From: Chlamydia sp. 17-3921
Lineage (GTDB): Bacteria; Chlamydiota; Chlamydiia; Chlamydiales; Chlamydiaceae
Assembly: GCF_902705545.1 (NCBI RefSeq)
Contig: NZ_CACSHH010000015.1
Location: 123,482-187,481, forward strand
Direction of reading: 5' to 3'
DNA: 64,000 nucleotides
Shown here: piece by piece, positions 41,174 to 50,978 of the stretch
Numbering within the stretch: position 1 is the first letter of the stretch
Layout: every line of letters begins with the position of its first letter
Program-made: the position numbers and the translations under genes
Notes under the pieces: model-generated
The model's database searches: none
Told to the model about the DNA's origin: nothing
What the model saw: only the letters and a program-made list of their open reading frames with translations

Positions 41174-42487
41174 TTACAAGTTCTGTTTTACATAATCATT
41201 ATGCAACTGTTCTATAATACTTTCTGCAAACTGCATAGAGACAACAAAACTCAAAGTCTTAGCACTTTGACAACAACAAAAAACAGGCCCTGGCTGAACC
41301 TTTAGCTTTTCTGTTATTGTTGAGATTATTTGAGGAGAAGAAAGGCCGGAGCCTACCATTGTGATCAAAGCTAAATCATGATAAAGTCTCACAATACCCA
41401 CTGTGGAAAGCGTATTCAGAAGACATTGCTGTTGCTCTTGAGAAACATCATCATCATCTAAAACAAATGCGACAATGTTATCTTGAGTCGTCATTAATAC
41501 AGGAAAAATCCCGAAAGATTGAAATTTTTGAAGAATATCATCAAGTCCCCTACACCCTAAGAAACTATAATCTATAGAGCAAAGACTCTGATTTTGACGT
41601 AGCGAAAGAGCCTTGATTCTAGACTTACAGTTGACCTCTTTATCTGTAGCATAAATCCAAGTTCCTCCTTTAGAAGGATTAAAGGTTGAAGTAACAAAAA
41701 TAGGAATTCCAGCTCGCATACAAGGGGAAAGCATAGGAGCATAAAGAACCTTAGCACCAAAATGAGCGAGATCTTTCATCTCTTCAAAACTTAATTCTGG
41801 GATTCTTTGGGCTTTTTCTATAATTTTGGGATCCATAGTGTAGATTCCATCCACATCTGTATAAATGCGCACTTCATTCGCATCACAAATTTCTGCGAGT
41901 AAGGCTGCAGTATAATCACTTCCTCCACGACCTAACACTGTAGTATCCCCAGAACGACTAGCTCCAATAAAACCTTGAGTAATGTAGCTAGTTTCCAAAG
42001 ATAATTTTTTCTTTTCCCATGATTTTTTCATAAGGGTAAGATTTGGGGTCGCTCGATTATAATTATTATCCGTTAAGATAATTTCTCGAGCTTCTAAAAA
42101 TTGGATATTTAAGGAGCGATTAAGACACACAGCCTGAACTAGGGACGCAGAAAGATCTTCTCCTAAAGCAAGAATATTAGCTTTATCTACGGCAGACAAG
42201 TGATGTTTATGCACATAGGGAAGCAAACGCGATGTCCATGAAACAACGGGAAAAGCTATATTTAAATCTCTAACTATAGTCTCGTGTTTCTTTTTAAGCT
42301 CTTCCAAAAGAGATTGACGCTCTATTTCGGATCTAGAACAAAAACTTTCTAACATGTCTGTGACTCCTGCGATGGCGCTCACGACAACAAAATTCGGTTT
42401 ATCTTTGTGGATAATATCACAAACAGCCCGAATACATTCTGCAGATCCTAAACTCGTTCCTCCAAACTTATAAACTATCGAAGGCAT
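41174..42487 (-). CDS. lysC: Aspartate kinase
   Basis: Phosphorylates aspartate, the first step to diaminopimelate. 437 residues, monofunctional LysC-type. N-terminal KFGGTSLG and LGRGGSDYTAALLAEI with TDVDGIYTMDP mark the kinase domain; two C-terminal ACT-like segments (from about residue 295) suggest lysine feedback control. Its start overlaps the asd stop by 13 bases, so translation is coupled. Confidence 0.97.
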   Translation of the reverse strand: MPSIVYKFGGTSLGSAECIRAVCDIIHKDKPNFVVVSAIAGVTDMLESFCSRSEIERQSLLEELKKKHETIVRDLNIAFPVVSWTSRLLPYVHKHHLSAVDKANILALGEDLSASLVQAVCLNRSLNIQFLEAREIILTDNNYNRATPNLTLMKKSWEKKKLSLETSYITQGFIGASRSGDTTVLGRGGSDYTAALLAEICDANEVRIYTDVDGIYTMDPKIIEKAQRIPELSFEEMKDLAHFGAKVLYAPMLSPCMRAGIPIFVTSTFNPSKGGTWIYATDKEVNCKSRIKALSLRQNQSLCSIDYSFLGCRGLDDILQKFQSFGIFPVLMTTQDNIVAFVLDDDDVSQEQQQCLLNTLSTVGIVRLYHDLALITMVGSGLSSPQIISTITEKLKVQPGPVFCCCQSAKTLSFVVSMQFAESIIEQLHNDYVKQNL

Positions 42488-43476
42488 ACTCCATCCCTAA
42501 GATAGTGTTGGCGATAGCTTTCCATATTCGCAAGTAAAGCTCCAGCAGCTCCACGAACAAGATTATGTATTAAAACATTCATTTTGACTGTACATGCGTC
42601 TCCTCCATAGGTAATAGGTCCAATATGCACTCTCATATCATCGTGAGTCAGGTGTTTGCGTGCTTGAGGAAACCAAGGATCATCATATAAACAATATGTC
42701 TTAGGAAATTCTTGATTCTTCTTTTGGTAACATAAAATAATCTCTTCTATATCTACAGGTTGAACAAAAGATACATGTAAAGACAGCATATGACCATACA
42801 CTACGGGCACACGATGTACGGTTACTGAAAGCTTGCAAGTTAAAGGTTGTGTAATTGTTCCAAGAATTTTTTGAGTTTCACGAAGAATTTTTTCTTCTTC
42901 ACCAACAATGTGAGGAATTGTATTAGAAAGAAGGTCCGTAGAAGGCACTCCAGGATAGCCTGCACCACTTGCGGATTGTAAAGTAACAACATGTATATGA
43001 TCTAAGCCAAAGATAAGTAAAGGAGCAAGAGCAAGAGCAACTCCAGAGACACAACAATTAGAATTTGTGATAATCTTTCCTGGGAAAGTCTGCTTATCGA
43101 TAAGAGACATATGATCCTTGTTTATTTCGGGAATAAGAATCGGCACGAGGGGGTGCATTCGATAAGCTGAAGCATTTGAAAATACTACCTTTCCTTGAGA
43201 TAAGCAATACGCTTCTAAGGATTCTGCTATACTTGCAGGAAGGAAAGAAACAATGACTTTAGCTTTTAATTCTTCGACTCTTTGTATAACTAATTCCCCC
43301 ACAGATGGAGAAAGAGAAGCCAAAGGCTCTTGCCAAATACATACGGAATCGTAAGATCGCCCGTATTTTGCTTCTGAAGCAACGATTTCTGTAATTTTCC
43401 AATCTGTGCGTCTTTGTAATAGGGCTACAAATTTCTGACCCACAAGCCCTGTAGCGCCTAAAATAGCGACACGCAT
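42475..43476 (-). CDS. asd: Aspartate-semialdehyde dehydrogenase
   Basis: Reduces aspartyl phosphate to aspartate semialdehyde with NADPH; 333 residues. Nucleotide-binding GATGLVGQKF at residues 8-17 and catalytic Cys in TNSNCCVSG (about residue 138); His in SVTVHRVPV fits the family. Sits between dapB and lysC on the minus strand, after a 136-base gap from dapB. Confidence 0.97.
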   Translation of the reverse strand: MRVAILGATGLVGQKFVALLQRRTDWKITEIVASEAKYGRSYDSVCIWQEPLASLSPSVGELVIQRVEELKAKVIVSFLPASIAESLEAYCLSQGKVVFSNASAYRMHPLVPILIPEINKDHMSLIDKQTFPGKIITNSNCCVSGVALALAPLLIFGLDHIHVVTLQSASGAGYPGVPSTDLLSNTIPHIVGEEEKILRETQKILGTITQPLTCKLSVTVHRVPVVYGHMLSLHVSFVQPVDIEEIILCYQKKNQEFPKTYCLYDDPWFPQARKHLTHDDMRVHIGPITYGGDACTVKMNVLIHNLVRGAAGALLANMESYRQHYLRDGVCLR

Positions 43477-43612
43477 GATTTTCCATTTCCTCTTGTCTGA
43501 AGATTGTCTGATGGGGAGATATAGCGATAAGCTGTGTAAGAAACAGTAACAGCTAACAATTCCTCTGTGGCAATTACAAGAACCTATATTAATGATGTAT
43601 TCTAATAACAGC

Positions 43613-44380
43613 TTACTTTTTTAAGCAAGGGATGTTGACAACCTTTGAAGAAAGCTTAAAAATGTCTTCTAGTCCATAAAGACCGGGTTTTGGCAACTCA
43701 GTTTTTAACCATTCTAAAATATGTAAAACACCGCGAGCAAAAACTTCTCGAGAAAATACGGTATGACGAAGAATTATGTGTTCTTCATCACTAATAAAAG
43801 AAATCTCATGCTCTCCTGGTATATCTCCTACACGAGATACATGCAGTTCGATTTTTTTCTCTGCCCCCTTTAATGCGTAATCTAATCCCCAAAACTCTTG
43901 TTTTGCTTTAGATACTACTGAAATCAAATCCTGAGCAGTTCCAGAAACAGTATCACGTTTATGCTTGTGATGAGTTTCACTAATACGGATATCATAACGA
44001 TCATCCAGCCATTGTGAAAGAAGAGATGCCAATAATTTTTGAATTACAGCGCCAAGGCTCGTGTTGGGACACACAACAACAGGGACATATTGCGCAAGGT
44101 GTTTTAACTTCTTTTGTTTATTTCTACAGTCTCCAGGAAATCCAGAAGTACCGAGAATTACAGGCTTAGGAGAACAAAGTAAAGCATCCATTAAAAGATC
44201 TGTAAGTTCTGAAGAAGAGAAATCTACAAGAATATCATTATTTTCAATGACGTCTTGCAAAGAATATTCGTTATGACGAGAAAATCCTGGTCCTAAATCA
44301 TAATGAGAATCCTTTTCCAATAGAGATGCTATACATCGACCCATTTTCCCTAAACATCCTATAAGACCTACACGCATCAT
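43613..44380 (-). CDS. dapB: 4-hydroxy-tetrahydrodipicolinate reductase
   Basis: Reduces the DapA product towards tetrahydrodipicolinate. Start at ATG 44380 (or the adjacent ATG 44377), giving RVGLIGCLGKMGRCI with the GxxGxxG nucleotide loop at the N-terminus; a longer in-frame start at 44431 would add a hydrophobic tail foreign to the family. SETHHKHKRDTVSGTA (about residue 150) matches the substrate-binding E-HH--K-D--SGTA motif. 255 residues. First gene of the dap cluster, divergent from bioB. Confidence 0.96.
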   Translation of the reverse strand: MMRVGLIGCLGKMGRCIASLLEKDSHYDLGPGFSRHNEYSLQDVIENNDILVDFSSSELTDLLMDALLCSPKPVILGTSGFPGDCRNKQKKLKHLAQYVPVVVCPNTSLGAVIQKLLASLLSQWLDDRYDIRISETHHKHKRDTVSGTAQDLISVVSKAKQEFWGLDYALKGAEKKIELHVSRVGDIPGEHEISFISDEEHIILRHTVFSREVFARGVLHILEWLKTELPKPGLYGLEDIFKLSSKVVNIPCLKK

Positions 44381-44954
44381 TATCCCAGACAAAAGAAATG
44401 CATAGTACAATATGCATATAAAGAGATTCAATTTATCTTTGCAGAAAGCTTTGCTTGAAAATTATTTGCTTCTAAACGCCTTAGAAAAATTCAAAACATA
44501 GAACTTATGATAAGAATCGTCTTCTTATTGCATTTGACTAGTAAAATAATAAACAATAAAATCTCTAGTTATCTTAGGGGTTCCATTACACACTATCTAA
44601 ATTATTCTCTTTTACCTATTGGCAGATAACCTTTAAAACTTTTTGTATTACAAGCAAGTTTTCTTAATGGTCAAACCCCAACCTTTGGACTATTCTTGAA
44701 TAAATTTCTTAAACACCTACTCATAAGCATTAAAAGATTTAAATTAACAAATTCAAAGTCTGATTATCCTTAGTATTGTATTAATAAAAAAACTTCTCAT
44801 ATATATTCCTCAATATTTTAAGATAATTAATAAAATTTTATTCTATAAAAGCACTCTAGAAAAAACCGACTTAAAGGTTTGGTTCCTATTGACTTTCACT
44901 CTTTTCCATGTAAAAATTCTTCTCCTAATCTCTTAAGTTGTTTACTGGAAACTC
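44381..44954. other. 574-base AT-rich divergent intergenic region between dapB and bioB
   Basis: No open reading frame of note and no RNA gene recognised on either strand. Very AT-rich with many short direct and inverted A/T repeats. It must hold the dapB promoter at its left end and the bioB promoter at its right end. In C. pneumoniae, from memory, an aromatic amino acid hydroxylase gene lies between dapB and the bio genes; I see no protein remnant of it here by eye. Confidence 0.6.
44889..44916 (+). promoter_or_regulatory. Candidate promoter for the biotin operon
   Basis: TTGACT (44889-44894), a 16-base spacer and TAAAAA (44911-44916), 38 bases before the bioB ATG. The -35 is good and the -10 weak. 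I found no clear BirA-type operator; a half-site-like TTGTTTAC at 44939-44946 lies just before the start codon, without a matching second half. Confidence 0.5.
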
Positions 44955-45953
44955 ATGAATGAAAATCCTCACCCTTGGACTTTAGAACAACTCCAGGAAG
45001 TATATCACTCTCCCTTGTTCGAGCTTATTCATAAAGCTAATGCAGCTCTACGTAAAAACTTCCCCCCTTCGGAACTTCAAACTTGTTATCTTATTTCAGT
45101 AAAATCTGGAGGTTGCGTTGAAGACTGTGCTTACTGTGCACAGTCTTCAAGATATCAAACACATGTCAAAGCTCAACCGATGATGAAAATCGTAGATGCT
45201 CTCGAAAGAGCAAAAAGAGCAAAAGAACTTGGTGTTACGCGAGTCTGCTTAGGAGCTTCTTGGAGGAATGTCAAAGACGACTACTTCTTTGACCGAGTAC
45301 TAATAATAGTAAAAGCTATTACAGATATGGGTATTGAAGTTTGCTGTACTTTAGGAATGCTAAATGAAGCTCAAGCAGCAAAACTTTATGATGCAGGATT
45401 ATATGCCTATAATCACAATTTAGATAGTTCTCCAGAATTTTATCAAACAATTATCACTACTAGAACATACCAAGATCGTCTCGATACTCTTAATGTGATT
45501 AATAAATCGGGGATTAGCACTTGTTGCGGAGGCATTGTTGGCATGGGAGAATCCGCAGATGATCGCATTAAACTTCTCTACATGTTAGCCACTAGAGACC
45601 ATATTCCAGAATCTATCCCTATAAACATGCTTTATCCTATTGAGGGAACGCCTTTACAAGATCAACCTCCTATAGATTTCTGGGAATTACTACGAACTAT
45701 AGCAACAGCTAGGATAGCTTTTCCCAAGTCCATGGTACGCCTTGCTGCTGGACGAGCGTTTCTCTCGATAGAGAAACAAACCTTGTGTTTCTTGAGTGGA
45801 GCTAATTCTATCTTTTATGGAGAAAACCTGCTTACTGTTAAAAACAACGATGTAGATGAAGATGCTGAGATGATCAAAGCACTTGGAATGATTCCTCGTC
45901 CCTCCTTTTCAATACAAAGAGGAAATCCCTCATGTCATCCTACAGATTCTTAG
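44955..45953 (+). CDS. bioB: Biotin synthase (radical SAM)
   Basis: Inserts sulphur into dethiobiotin, the last step of biotin synthesis. 332 residues. Radical-SAM cysteines in [12 protein letters not shown] (CxxxCxxC, about residues 55-62); [21 protein letters not shown] and [10 protein letters not shown] are diagnostic for BioB. Overlaps bioF by 22 bases. First gene of bioB-bioF-bioD-bioA. Confidence 0.98.
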   Translation: MNENPHPWTLEQLQEVYHSPLFELIHKANAALRKNFPPSELQTCYLISVKSGGCVEDCAYCAQSSRYQTHVKAQPMMKIVDALERAKRAKELGVTRVCLGASWRNVKDDYFFDRVLIIVKAITDMGIEVCCTLGMLNEAQAAKLYDAGLYAYNHNLDSSPEFYQTIITTRTYQDRLDTLNVINKSGISTCCGGIVGMGESADDRIKLLYMLATRDHIPESIPINMLYPIEGTPLQDQPPIDFWELLRTIATARIAFPKSMVRLAAGRAFLSIEKQTLCFLSGANSIFYGENLLTVKNNDVDEDAEMIKALGMIPRPSFSIQRGNPSCHPTDS

Positions 45954-47071
45954 AAGAAGCTTTAGAGCAGAGTAAAGCGAAAAACACCTATCGCCAGCTT
46001 TCAACTTTTCCTCATCTTATAGACTTTACCTCTAATGATTATCTTGGATTTGCTCAATCCTTAGAATTACATTCTGAAATCTTTGACAGAATAAAATCTG
46101 TAAAAACACTAGGAGCTACAGGTTCACGTCTACTCACAGGTCACTCTAAACAATATGAAGATCTTGAAATCTTAATAGCGAAGTATCATAAAGCTGAAAA
46201 TGCTTTGATTTTTAATACAGGTTACACAGCAAATTTAGGACTAATTTCAACTATAGCAACAGTACAAGACAGAATTTTACACGATTTTCATATTCATGCC
46301 TCTATACACGATGGTATCCGACTGAGTAAAGCTAAAAGCTTTCCTTTTAGACATAATGATCTATACCATTTAGAACAGCGCTTAGCAACACCTTGGGCAG
46401 GACGAACTTTTGTTTGTGTAGAATCTGTGTACTCTTTAATTGGATCCATTGCTCCCCTTCAGAAAATTCAAGAGCTCTGTGAACACTATGAAGCTTTTTT
46501 AATTGTTGATGAAGCTCATGCTATTGGTATCTTTGGAAATTATGGAGAAGGCTTGACAACTCATCTAGGGCTACAAAACAAAGTTTTTGCTACTTTATAT
46601 ACTTTCGGCAAAGCTTTAGGGGTTCATGGAGCAGCCATAACCTGTAGTACGATATTAAAAAATTATCTCATCAATTTTTGTCGACCTTTTATCTATACCA
46701 CAGCACTGCCTTCTAGTGCTCTCATTGCTATAAAAGCAGCTTACAAACATAATGAGATTTCTTCATCGCTTCGGAAATACCTAACCAATTTAATTTCTTT
46801 CTTTCGTAAGCAAGCTATAAAACTCGATGTTCCTCTACAAAAAGTAAACGAAAACTCTCAGATACAATCTATTTGTATTCCTGGAACGTCTCGAGTCCGC
46901 GACGTTGCTTTACAATTGCGATCTTTTAACTTTGATGTACGACCAATTCTTAGCCCTACTGTAAAGCAGAAACAAGAATTATTGCGTATTTGCTTACATA
47001 CTTTTAACACTAAGGAAGAAATATCCCAGTTACTATCTATTATTTCAAAGGCATTAACTCTATGCGTATAA
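45932..47071 (+). CDS. bioF: 8-amino-7-oxononanoate synthase
   Basis: PLP enzyme joining alanine and a pimeloyl thioester. 379 residues. [10 protein letters not shown] and [17 protein letters not shown] at the N-terminus, [10 protein letters not shown], and the PLP lysine in [13 protein letters not shown] (about residue 230). Starts inside the end of bioB and overlaps bioD by 10 bases. Needs pimeloyl-CoA or pimeloyl-ACP, whose source is not evident here. Confidence 0.97.
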   Translation: MSSYRFLEEALEQSKAKNTYRQLSTFPHLIDFTSNDYLGFAQSLELHSEIFDRIKSVKTLGATGSRLLTGHSKQYEDLEILIAKYHKAENALIFNTGYTANLGLISTIATVQDRILHDFHIHASIHDGIRLSKAKSFPFRHNDLYHLEQRLATPWAGRTFVCVESVYSLIGSIAPLQKIQELCEHYEAFLIVDEAHAIGIFGNYGEGLTTHLGLQNKVFATLYTFGKALGVHGAAITCSTILKNYLINFCRPFIYTTALPSSALIAIKAAYKHNEISSSLRKYLTNLISFFRKQAIKLDVPLQKVNENSQIQSICIPGTSRVRDVALQLRSFNFDVRPILSPTVKQKQELLRICLHTFNTKEEISQLLSIISKALTLCV

Positions 47072-47718
47072 TTGTTGTAGGAATCAATACAGAAGTCGGA
47101 AAAACTGTAGTAAGTGCAATCCTTACAAGAATGCTCAATGCAGAGTATTGGAAATTTATCCAAGCAGGATCTTTGGACAATACGGATAGTTCTACAGTCA
47201 ATAAGCTTTCAGGAGCCTACTGTCATCCCGAAGCTTACAGATTCAAAGAGCCTCTTTCTCCTCATCAAGCAGCAAAAATCGATAATATCACTATAGAAAC
47301 CGAAAACTTTCGACTTCCCCAAACTTCCGCACCATTAATTATTGAGACTACAGGAGGATTTCTATCCCCTTGCGCTCAGAAACACCTTCAGGGAGACATT
47401 TTTGCTTCGTGGCCATGTTCTTGGCTACTTGTTAGTAGAGCTTATCTTGGAAGTATAAATCATACTTTTTTAACTCTTGAAGCTTTACGTTCAAGAAATC
47501 TTAACATCTTGGGAATGATTTTAAATGGTTATTCTGAAGAGGAAAGGTCATGGATGGTAGAAATGACAGATCTTTCTTTACTTGGTAGTCTACATCAAGA
47601 ACAAGAAATTACTCCCAGAGTAGTGCAACATTACGCAAATAATTGGAGAGAGCCATGGTCTCACAATCAAAAATTCGAAAACATTCTATCTGGTACCCCT
47701 TTTCTCAACATGGTCTAG
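47062..47718 (+). CDS. bioD: Dethiobiotin synthetase
   Basis: ATP-dependent carboxylation closing the ureido ring. 218 residues. P-loop VGINTEVGKTVVSAIL (residues 6-21; GT-TEVGKT of other BioD is GINTEVGKT here), and PLSPHQAAKI and IIETTGGFLSP match the family. Overlaps bioF by 10 bases and bioA by 64 bases. Confidence 0.96.
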   Translation: MRIIVVGINTEVGKTVVSAILTRMLNAEYWKFIQAGSLDNTDSSTVNKLSGAYCHPEAYRFKEPLSPHQAAKIDNITIETENFRLPQTSAPLIIETTGGFLSPCAQKHLQGDIFASWPCSWLLVSRAYLGSINHTFLTLEALRSRNLNILGMILNGYSEEERSWMVEMTDLSLLGSLHQEQEITPRVVQHYANNWREPWSHNQKFENILSGTPFLNMV

Positions 47719-48923
47719 ATCCCACTCCTATTCACATATCTAAAGGAGAAGGAGTCTATGTCTATTCAGAATCTGGAGAAAAATATCTTGATGCTATATC
47801 ATCATGGTGGTGTAACCTCCATGGGCACGCTCATCCTTACATAGTGCAAAAACTTAGTGAGCAAGCTCATATTTTAGAACATGTCATTTTTGCAAATTTT
47901 ACACATACTCCAGCAATAGATCTCGTAACAAAACTTTCTCCACTTCTTCCTGAGCAACTTCAGCATTTTTTCTTTTCAGATAACGGATCTACAGCTGTTG
48001 AAGCAGCATTAAAAATTTCTATACAGTACTTTCATAATCAAGGAATTAAAAAACGTCGGTTTGCATCTCTAAAAAATGGCTACCACGGAGATACTTTTGG
48101 AGCCATGTCAGTTTCAGCACAAAGTTCTTTTTCGGCCCCTTTTGAAGATCTCCTTCTTCCCTGTGAAAAGATACTTCCTCCTTACTATGGTCAAGAAGAA
48201 CTAGCTATAACCGAAGCTGAAAAAATTTTTAGTAAAGGGGATATTGCTGCCTTTATTTACGAGCCTGTACTACAAGGGGCTAGTGGTATGCTTATCTACA
48301 ATCCTGAAGGATTCGATGAAATTTTAAGATTAGCAAAACATCACGGGATTCTTTGTATTGCAGATGAAATTTTAACAGGATTTGGGCGTACAGGCCCCCT
48401 ATTTGCTTCAGAATATATGAGTGTCTGTCCCGATATAATTTGCTTATCGAAAGGTTTAACCGGGGGTTTTCTTCCTCTAGCCCTAACTATAACAACGGAA
48501 GAAATCCATCAAGCTTTTATCTCGCAAGATAGGAGCAAAGCCTTTTTACATGGTCACACTTATACAGGAAACCCTCTAGGATGTGCTGCAGCGTTAGCCT
48601 CTTTAGATCTTACCTTGTCTCCACAATGCCTCAAGCAAAGACAAATGATAGAATGTTCTCATCAAAAATTCCGAGAAAATTATGGTTCTCAATGGTCAAG
48701 ATGCGAGGTCTTAGGAACTATACTTGCCCTAGATTTCCCAGAAAAACAAAGTAAAAATTATTTTTCTAAATATCGAGATTCTTTGAATAATTTTTTCCTT
48801 GAACGTCGGATACTTCTTCGCCCTTTAGGAAATACTCTCTACATACTTCCTCCCTATTGCATTCAGGAAGAAGAACTTGCATACATTTACTCTCAATTAC
48901 AGGAGGCTCTATGTCTAAAATAA
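47655..48923 (+). CDS. bioA: Adenosylmethionine-8-amino-7-oxononanoate aminotransferase
   Basis: PLP aminotransferase making 7,8-diaminopelargonate. 422 residues from ATG 47655, which has GGAGAG four bases upstream; a TTG at 47643 would add four residues. WYPFSQH at the N-terminus (BioA W-P motif), SSWWCNLHGHAHP, DEILTGFGRTG and the PLP lysine in CLSKGLTGGFLPLA are present. It begins 64 bases before the bioD stop, an unusually long overlap, and overlaps the next gene by 13 bases. Confidence 0.97.
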   Translation: MVSQSKIRKHSIWYPFSQHGLDPTPIHISKGEGVYVYSESGEKYLDAISSWWCNLHGHAHPYIVQKLSEQAHILEHVIFANFTHTPAIDLVTKLSPLLPEQLQHFFFSDNGSTAVEAALKISIQYFHNQGIKKRRFASLKNGYHGDTFGAMSVSAQSSFSAPFEDLLLPCEKILPPYYGQEELAITEAEKIFSKGDIAAFIYEPVLQGASGMLIYNPEGFDEILRLAKHHGILCIADEILTGFGRTGPLFASEYMSVCPDIICLSKGLTGGFLPLALTITTEEIHQAFISQDRSKAFLHGHTYTGNPLGCAAALASLDLTLSPQCLKQRQMIECSHQKFRENYGSQWSRCEVLGTILALDFPEKQSKNYFSKYRDSLNNFFLERRILLRPLGNTLYILPPYCIQEEELAYIYSQLQEALCLK

Positions 48924-49573
48924 TAGAAAAAAAACAATTTCGCTCTCTATATTCTCTTTGGAGTCCTTTACTAGAAAAAATCGTTGCTTCTGAAGAACTG
49001 CATGCGAAGTGGGTAAATACGTTGTCATTCTTAGAAAATTGCGGAGCTAAGAAAATTGCTGCAAGCGAACATCCCATAGAAGTAAAAAAAGAAGTTTTAA
49101 AACATGCTTATGAAGAATTCCGACACGCCCACTATATGAAATCGCAAATTTCAAGAATCACTTCAAAACCTTTTCCAAACTATGAGAAAGCAAGTATTTG
49201 TGGTGGACTAATAACAAAGTATTATCTTCATCTTTTAGATTTAAGGATGTGTAAAGTTCTAAAAAATAAGTATGCTTTATCAGGACAAGCGCTGAAAACT
49301 ACAGCATATATCTTAGTCACCTTTGCTATAGAACTTAGAGCTTCTGAGCTCTACCCTCTTTATCATGACATCTTGAAAGCTTTTTCAAGTAAAGTCTCTG
49401 TAAAATCCATTATTTTAGAAGAACAGGGTCACCTTGCAGAAATGGTTCAAGAATTATCAACTATTCCTCAAGGAGAAGAGCTTCTCGAATATGCTTGTAA
49501 ATTTGAAGCAGAGCTTTGCCAACAACTTGTCACAAGTTTAGAAAATACTCTTTTGACCTCTGTTGGGATTTAA
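48911..49573 (+). CDS. Ferritin-like di-iron protein at the end of the biotin operon
   Basis: 220 residues, not a named family I can assign. The ATG at 48911 has a perfect AGGAGG four bases upstream, inside the end of bioA, so it is translated with bioA. The protein is all-helical, without signal peptide or membrane segment. Two ExxH motifs (E69-F-R-H72 and E171-Q-G-H174) with single Glu residues at E42 and E141 give the complete ligand set of a four-helix di-iron carboxylate protein (Glu, ExxH, Glu, ExxH, spacing 27 and 30). Di-iron enzymes of this fold are often oxygenases or desaturases. With no BioC/BioH/BioI/BioW in view, making the pimeloyl precursor is an attractive but untested role; other options are a storage or redox protein. 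Confidence 0.8.
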   Translation: MSKIIEKKQFRSLYSLWSPLLEKIVASEELHAKWVNTLSFLENCGAKKIAASEHPIEVKKEVLKHAYEEFRHAHYMKSQISRITSKPFPNYEKASICGGLITKYYLHLLDLRMCKVLKNKYALSGQALKTTAYILVTFAIELRASELYPLYHDILKAFSSKVSVKSIILEEQGHLAEMVQELSTIPQGEELLEYACKFEAELCQQLVTSLENTLLTSVGI

Positions 49574-49655
49574 TGAATTTTTAGGATTTTCTTAGACGAC
49601 AAATGTGCTCTTCAGGCAAGCTTATTTGCTAATAAAGTAATAAATTCGCCTGACG

Positions 49656-50978
49656 ATGCTAACTTATAAAGTTTCGACATCTTCTATTTGTGGAAATGTA
49701 AGTGTTCCTCCGTCAAAATCTCACTCTCTCAGAGCAATTCTTTGGGCCGCACTGGCAAAAGGAACTTCTTTCATTCATAACTATCTAGATTCTCCCGATA
49801 CAATAACAATCCTACATGCTTGCAAGCAAATGGGAGCAACAATAAAGAGATCTCCGACAACCCTAGAAATTACCGGAACCACATATCCTCGCTTCCCCGA
49901 TCATTCTATAATTGATGCAGGAAACTCAGGCATAGCTTTACGTTTTCTAACAGCATTAGCATGCATGTTTTCCAAACATATCACATTCACAGGATCCCCT
50001 TATCTAAAACGACGACCTATGGCTCCTTTAATCGAGGCTCTCGAAAATTTCGGAGCATCTTTTACATATTCCCCTCAAACACCTTTGCCTTTTTCTCTCA
50101 AAGGACCCCTATACTCAGGATACACTGATGTGGATGGTAGCGATTCTCAATTTGCTTCGGCTCTAGCGTTTGCTTGTACACTAGCAGATGGGCCTTTCTC
50201 TTTTACAATCATCGATCCTAAAGAACACCCTTGGTTTGCGTTAACATTATGGTGGCTTGAACGACTTTCTTTACCTTACACACGTAACAACAACACCTAC
50301 TCTTTTCCAGGTAATTCTCGTCCTAAAGAATTTTCTTATTCTGTGTCTGGAGATTTCAGTAGCACAGCATTTATTATTGCAGCAGCCCTATTATCCAAAG
50401 GATCCGAACCAACGCGAATACATAATCTTGATATGTTCGATTCACAAGGAGACAAAGAATTGCTTTTCTTACTCCAACAACTTGGAGCATCTATAGAATT
50501 TCACTCTCAAGAGGTTATTGTCTACCCTTCTATATTTTCAGGAAGCTCTATAGATATGGATTTATTCATAGATGCTGTTCCTATACTCGCTGTCTTATGC
50601 TGTTTCGCAGAGTCTCCATCTCATCTGTATAATGCACAAAATGCTAGGAACAAAGAAAGTGATCGCATTTTGGTAATTACAGAAGAATTACAAAAAATGG
50701 GAGCTTGCATTCAACCAACTCATGACGGGCTTATCATTAATCCCGGCCCTTTACATGGAGCTGTCGTAAACTCCCATAATGATCATAGAATCGCTATGGC
50801 ACTAACAATAGCTGCTATGAGAGCTTCTGGGGATAGTATTATCTATGATATTGCCTGTGTGAAAAAATCTTTTCCTTACTTTTCTCATACTTTAAATTCC
50901 CTAGGCGTCAGAATACAGGAGAGTTATGAAGATATTTCTATGCGGTCTACCTACAAGTGGAAAAACCTCGTTGGGTAA
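49656..50978 (+). CDS. aroA: 3-phosphoshikimate 1-carboxyvinyltransferase (EPSP synthase)
   Basis: Adds enolpyruvate to shikimate 3-phosphate. 440 residues. VPPSKSHSLRAILW at the N-terminus, DAGNSGIALRFLTALA and NKESDRI near residue 330 are diagnostic, as is the C-terminal NDHRIAMALTIAAM. No Shine-Dalgarno is evident; bases just before the ATG (GCCTGA, 49648-49653) can pair with TCAGGC at 49612-49617. The 3' end overlaps aroL by 53 bases. First gene of the aro cluster. Confidence 0.97.
   Translation: MLTYKVSTSSICGNVSVPPSKSHSLRAILWAALAKGTSFIHNYLDSPDTITILHACKQMGATIKRSPTTLEITGTTYPRFPDHSIIDAGNSGIALRFLTALACMFSKHITFTGSPYLKRRPMAPLIEALENFGASFTYSPQTPLPFSLKGPLYSGYTDVDGSDSQFASALAFACTLADGPFSFTIIDPKEHPWFALTLWWLERLSLPYTRNNNTYSFPGNSRPKEFSYSVSGDFSSTAFIIAAALLSKGSEPTRIHNLDMFDSQGDKELLFLLQQLGASIEFHSQEVIVYPSIFSGSSIDMDLFIDAVPILAVLCCFAESPSHLYNAQNARNKESDRILVITEELQKMGACIQPTHDGLIINPGPLHGAVVNSHNDHRIAMALTIAAMRASGDSIIYDIACVKKSFPYFSHTLNSLGVRIQESYEDISMRSTYKWKNLVG

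Noticed and set aside
48857..49573. Di-iron protein extended to 48857
   Set aside because: The extension is out-of-frame bioA sequence; ATG 48911 has a perfect AGGAGG at the right distance.
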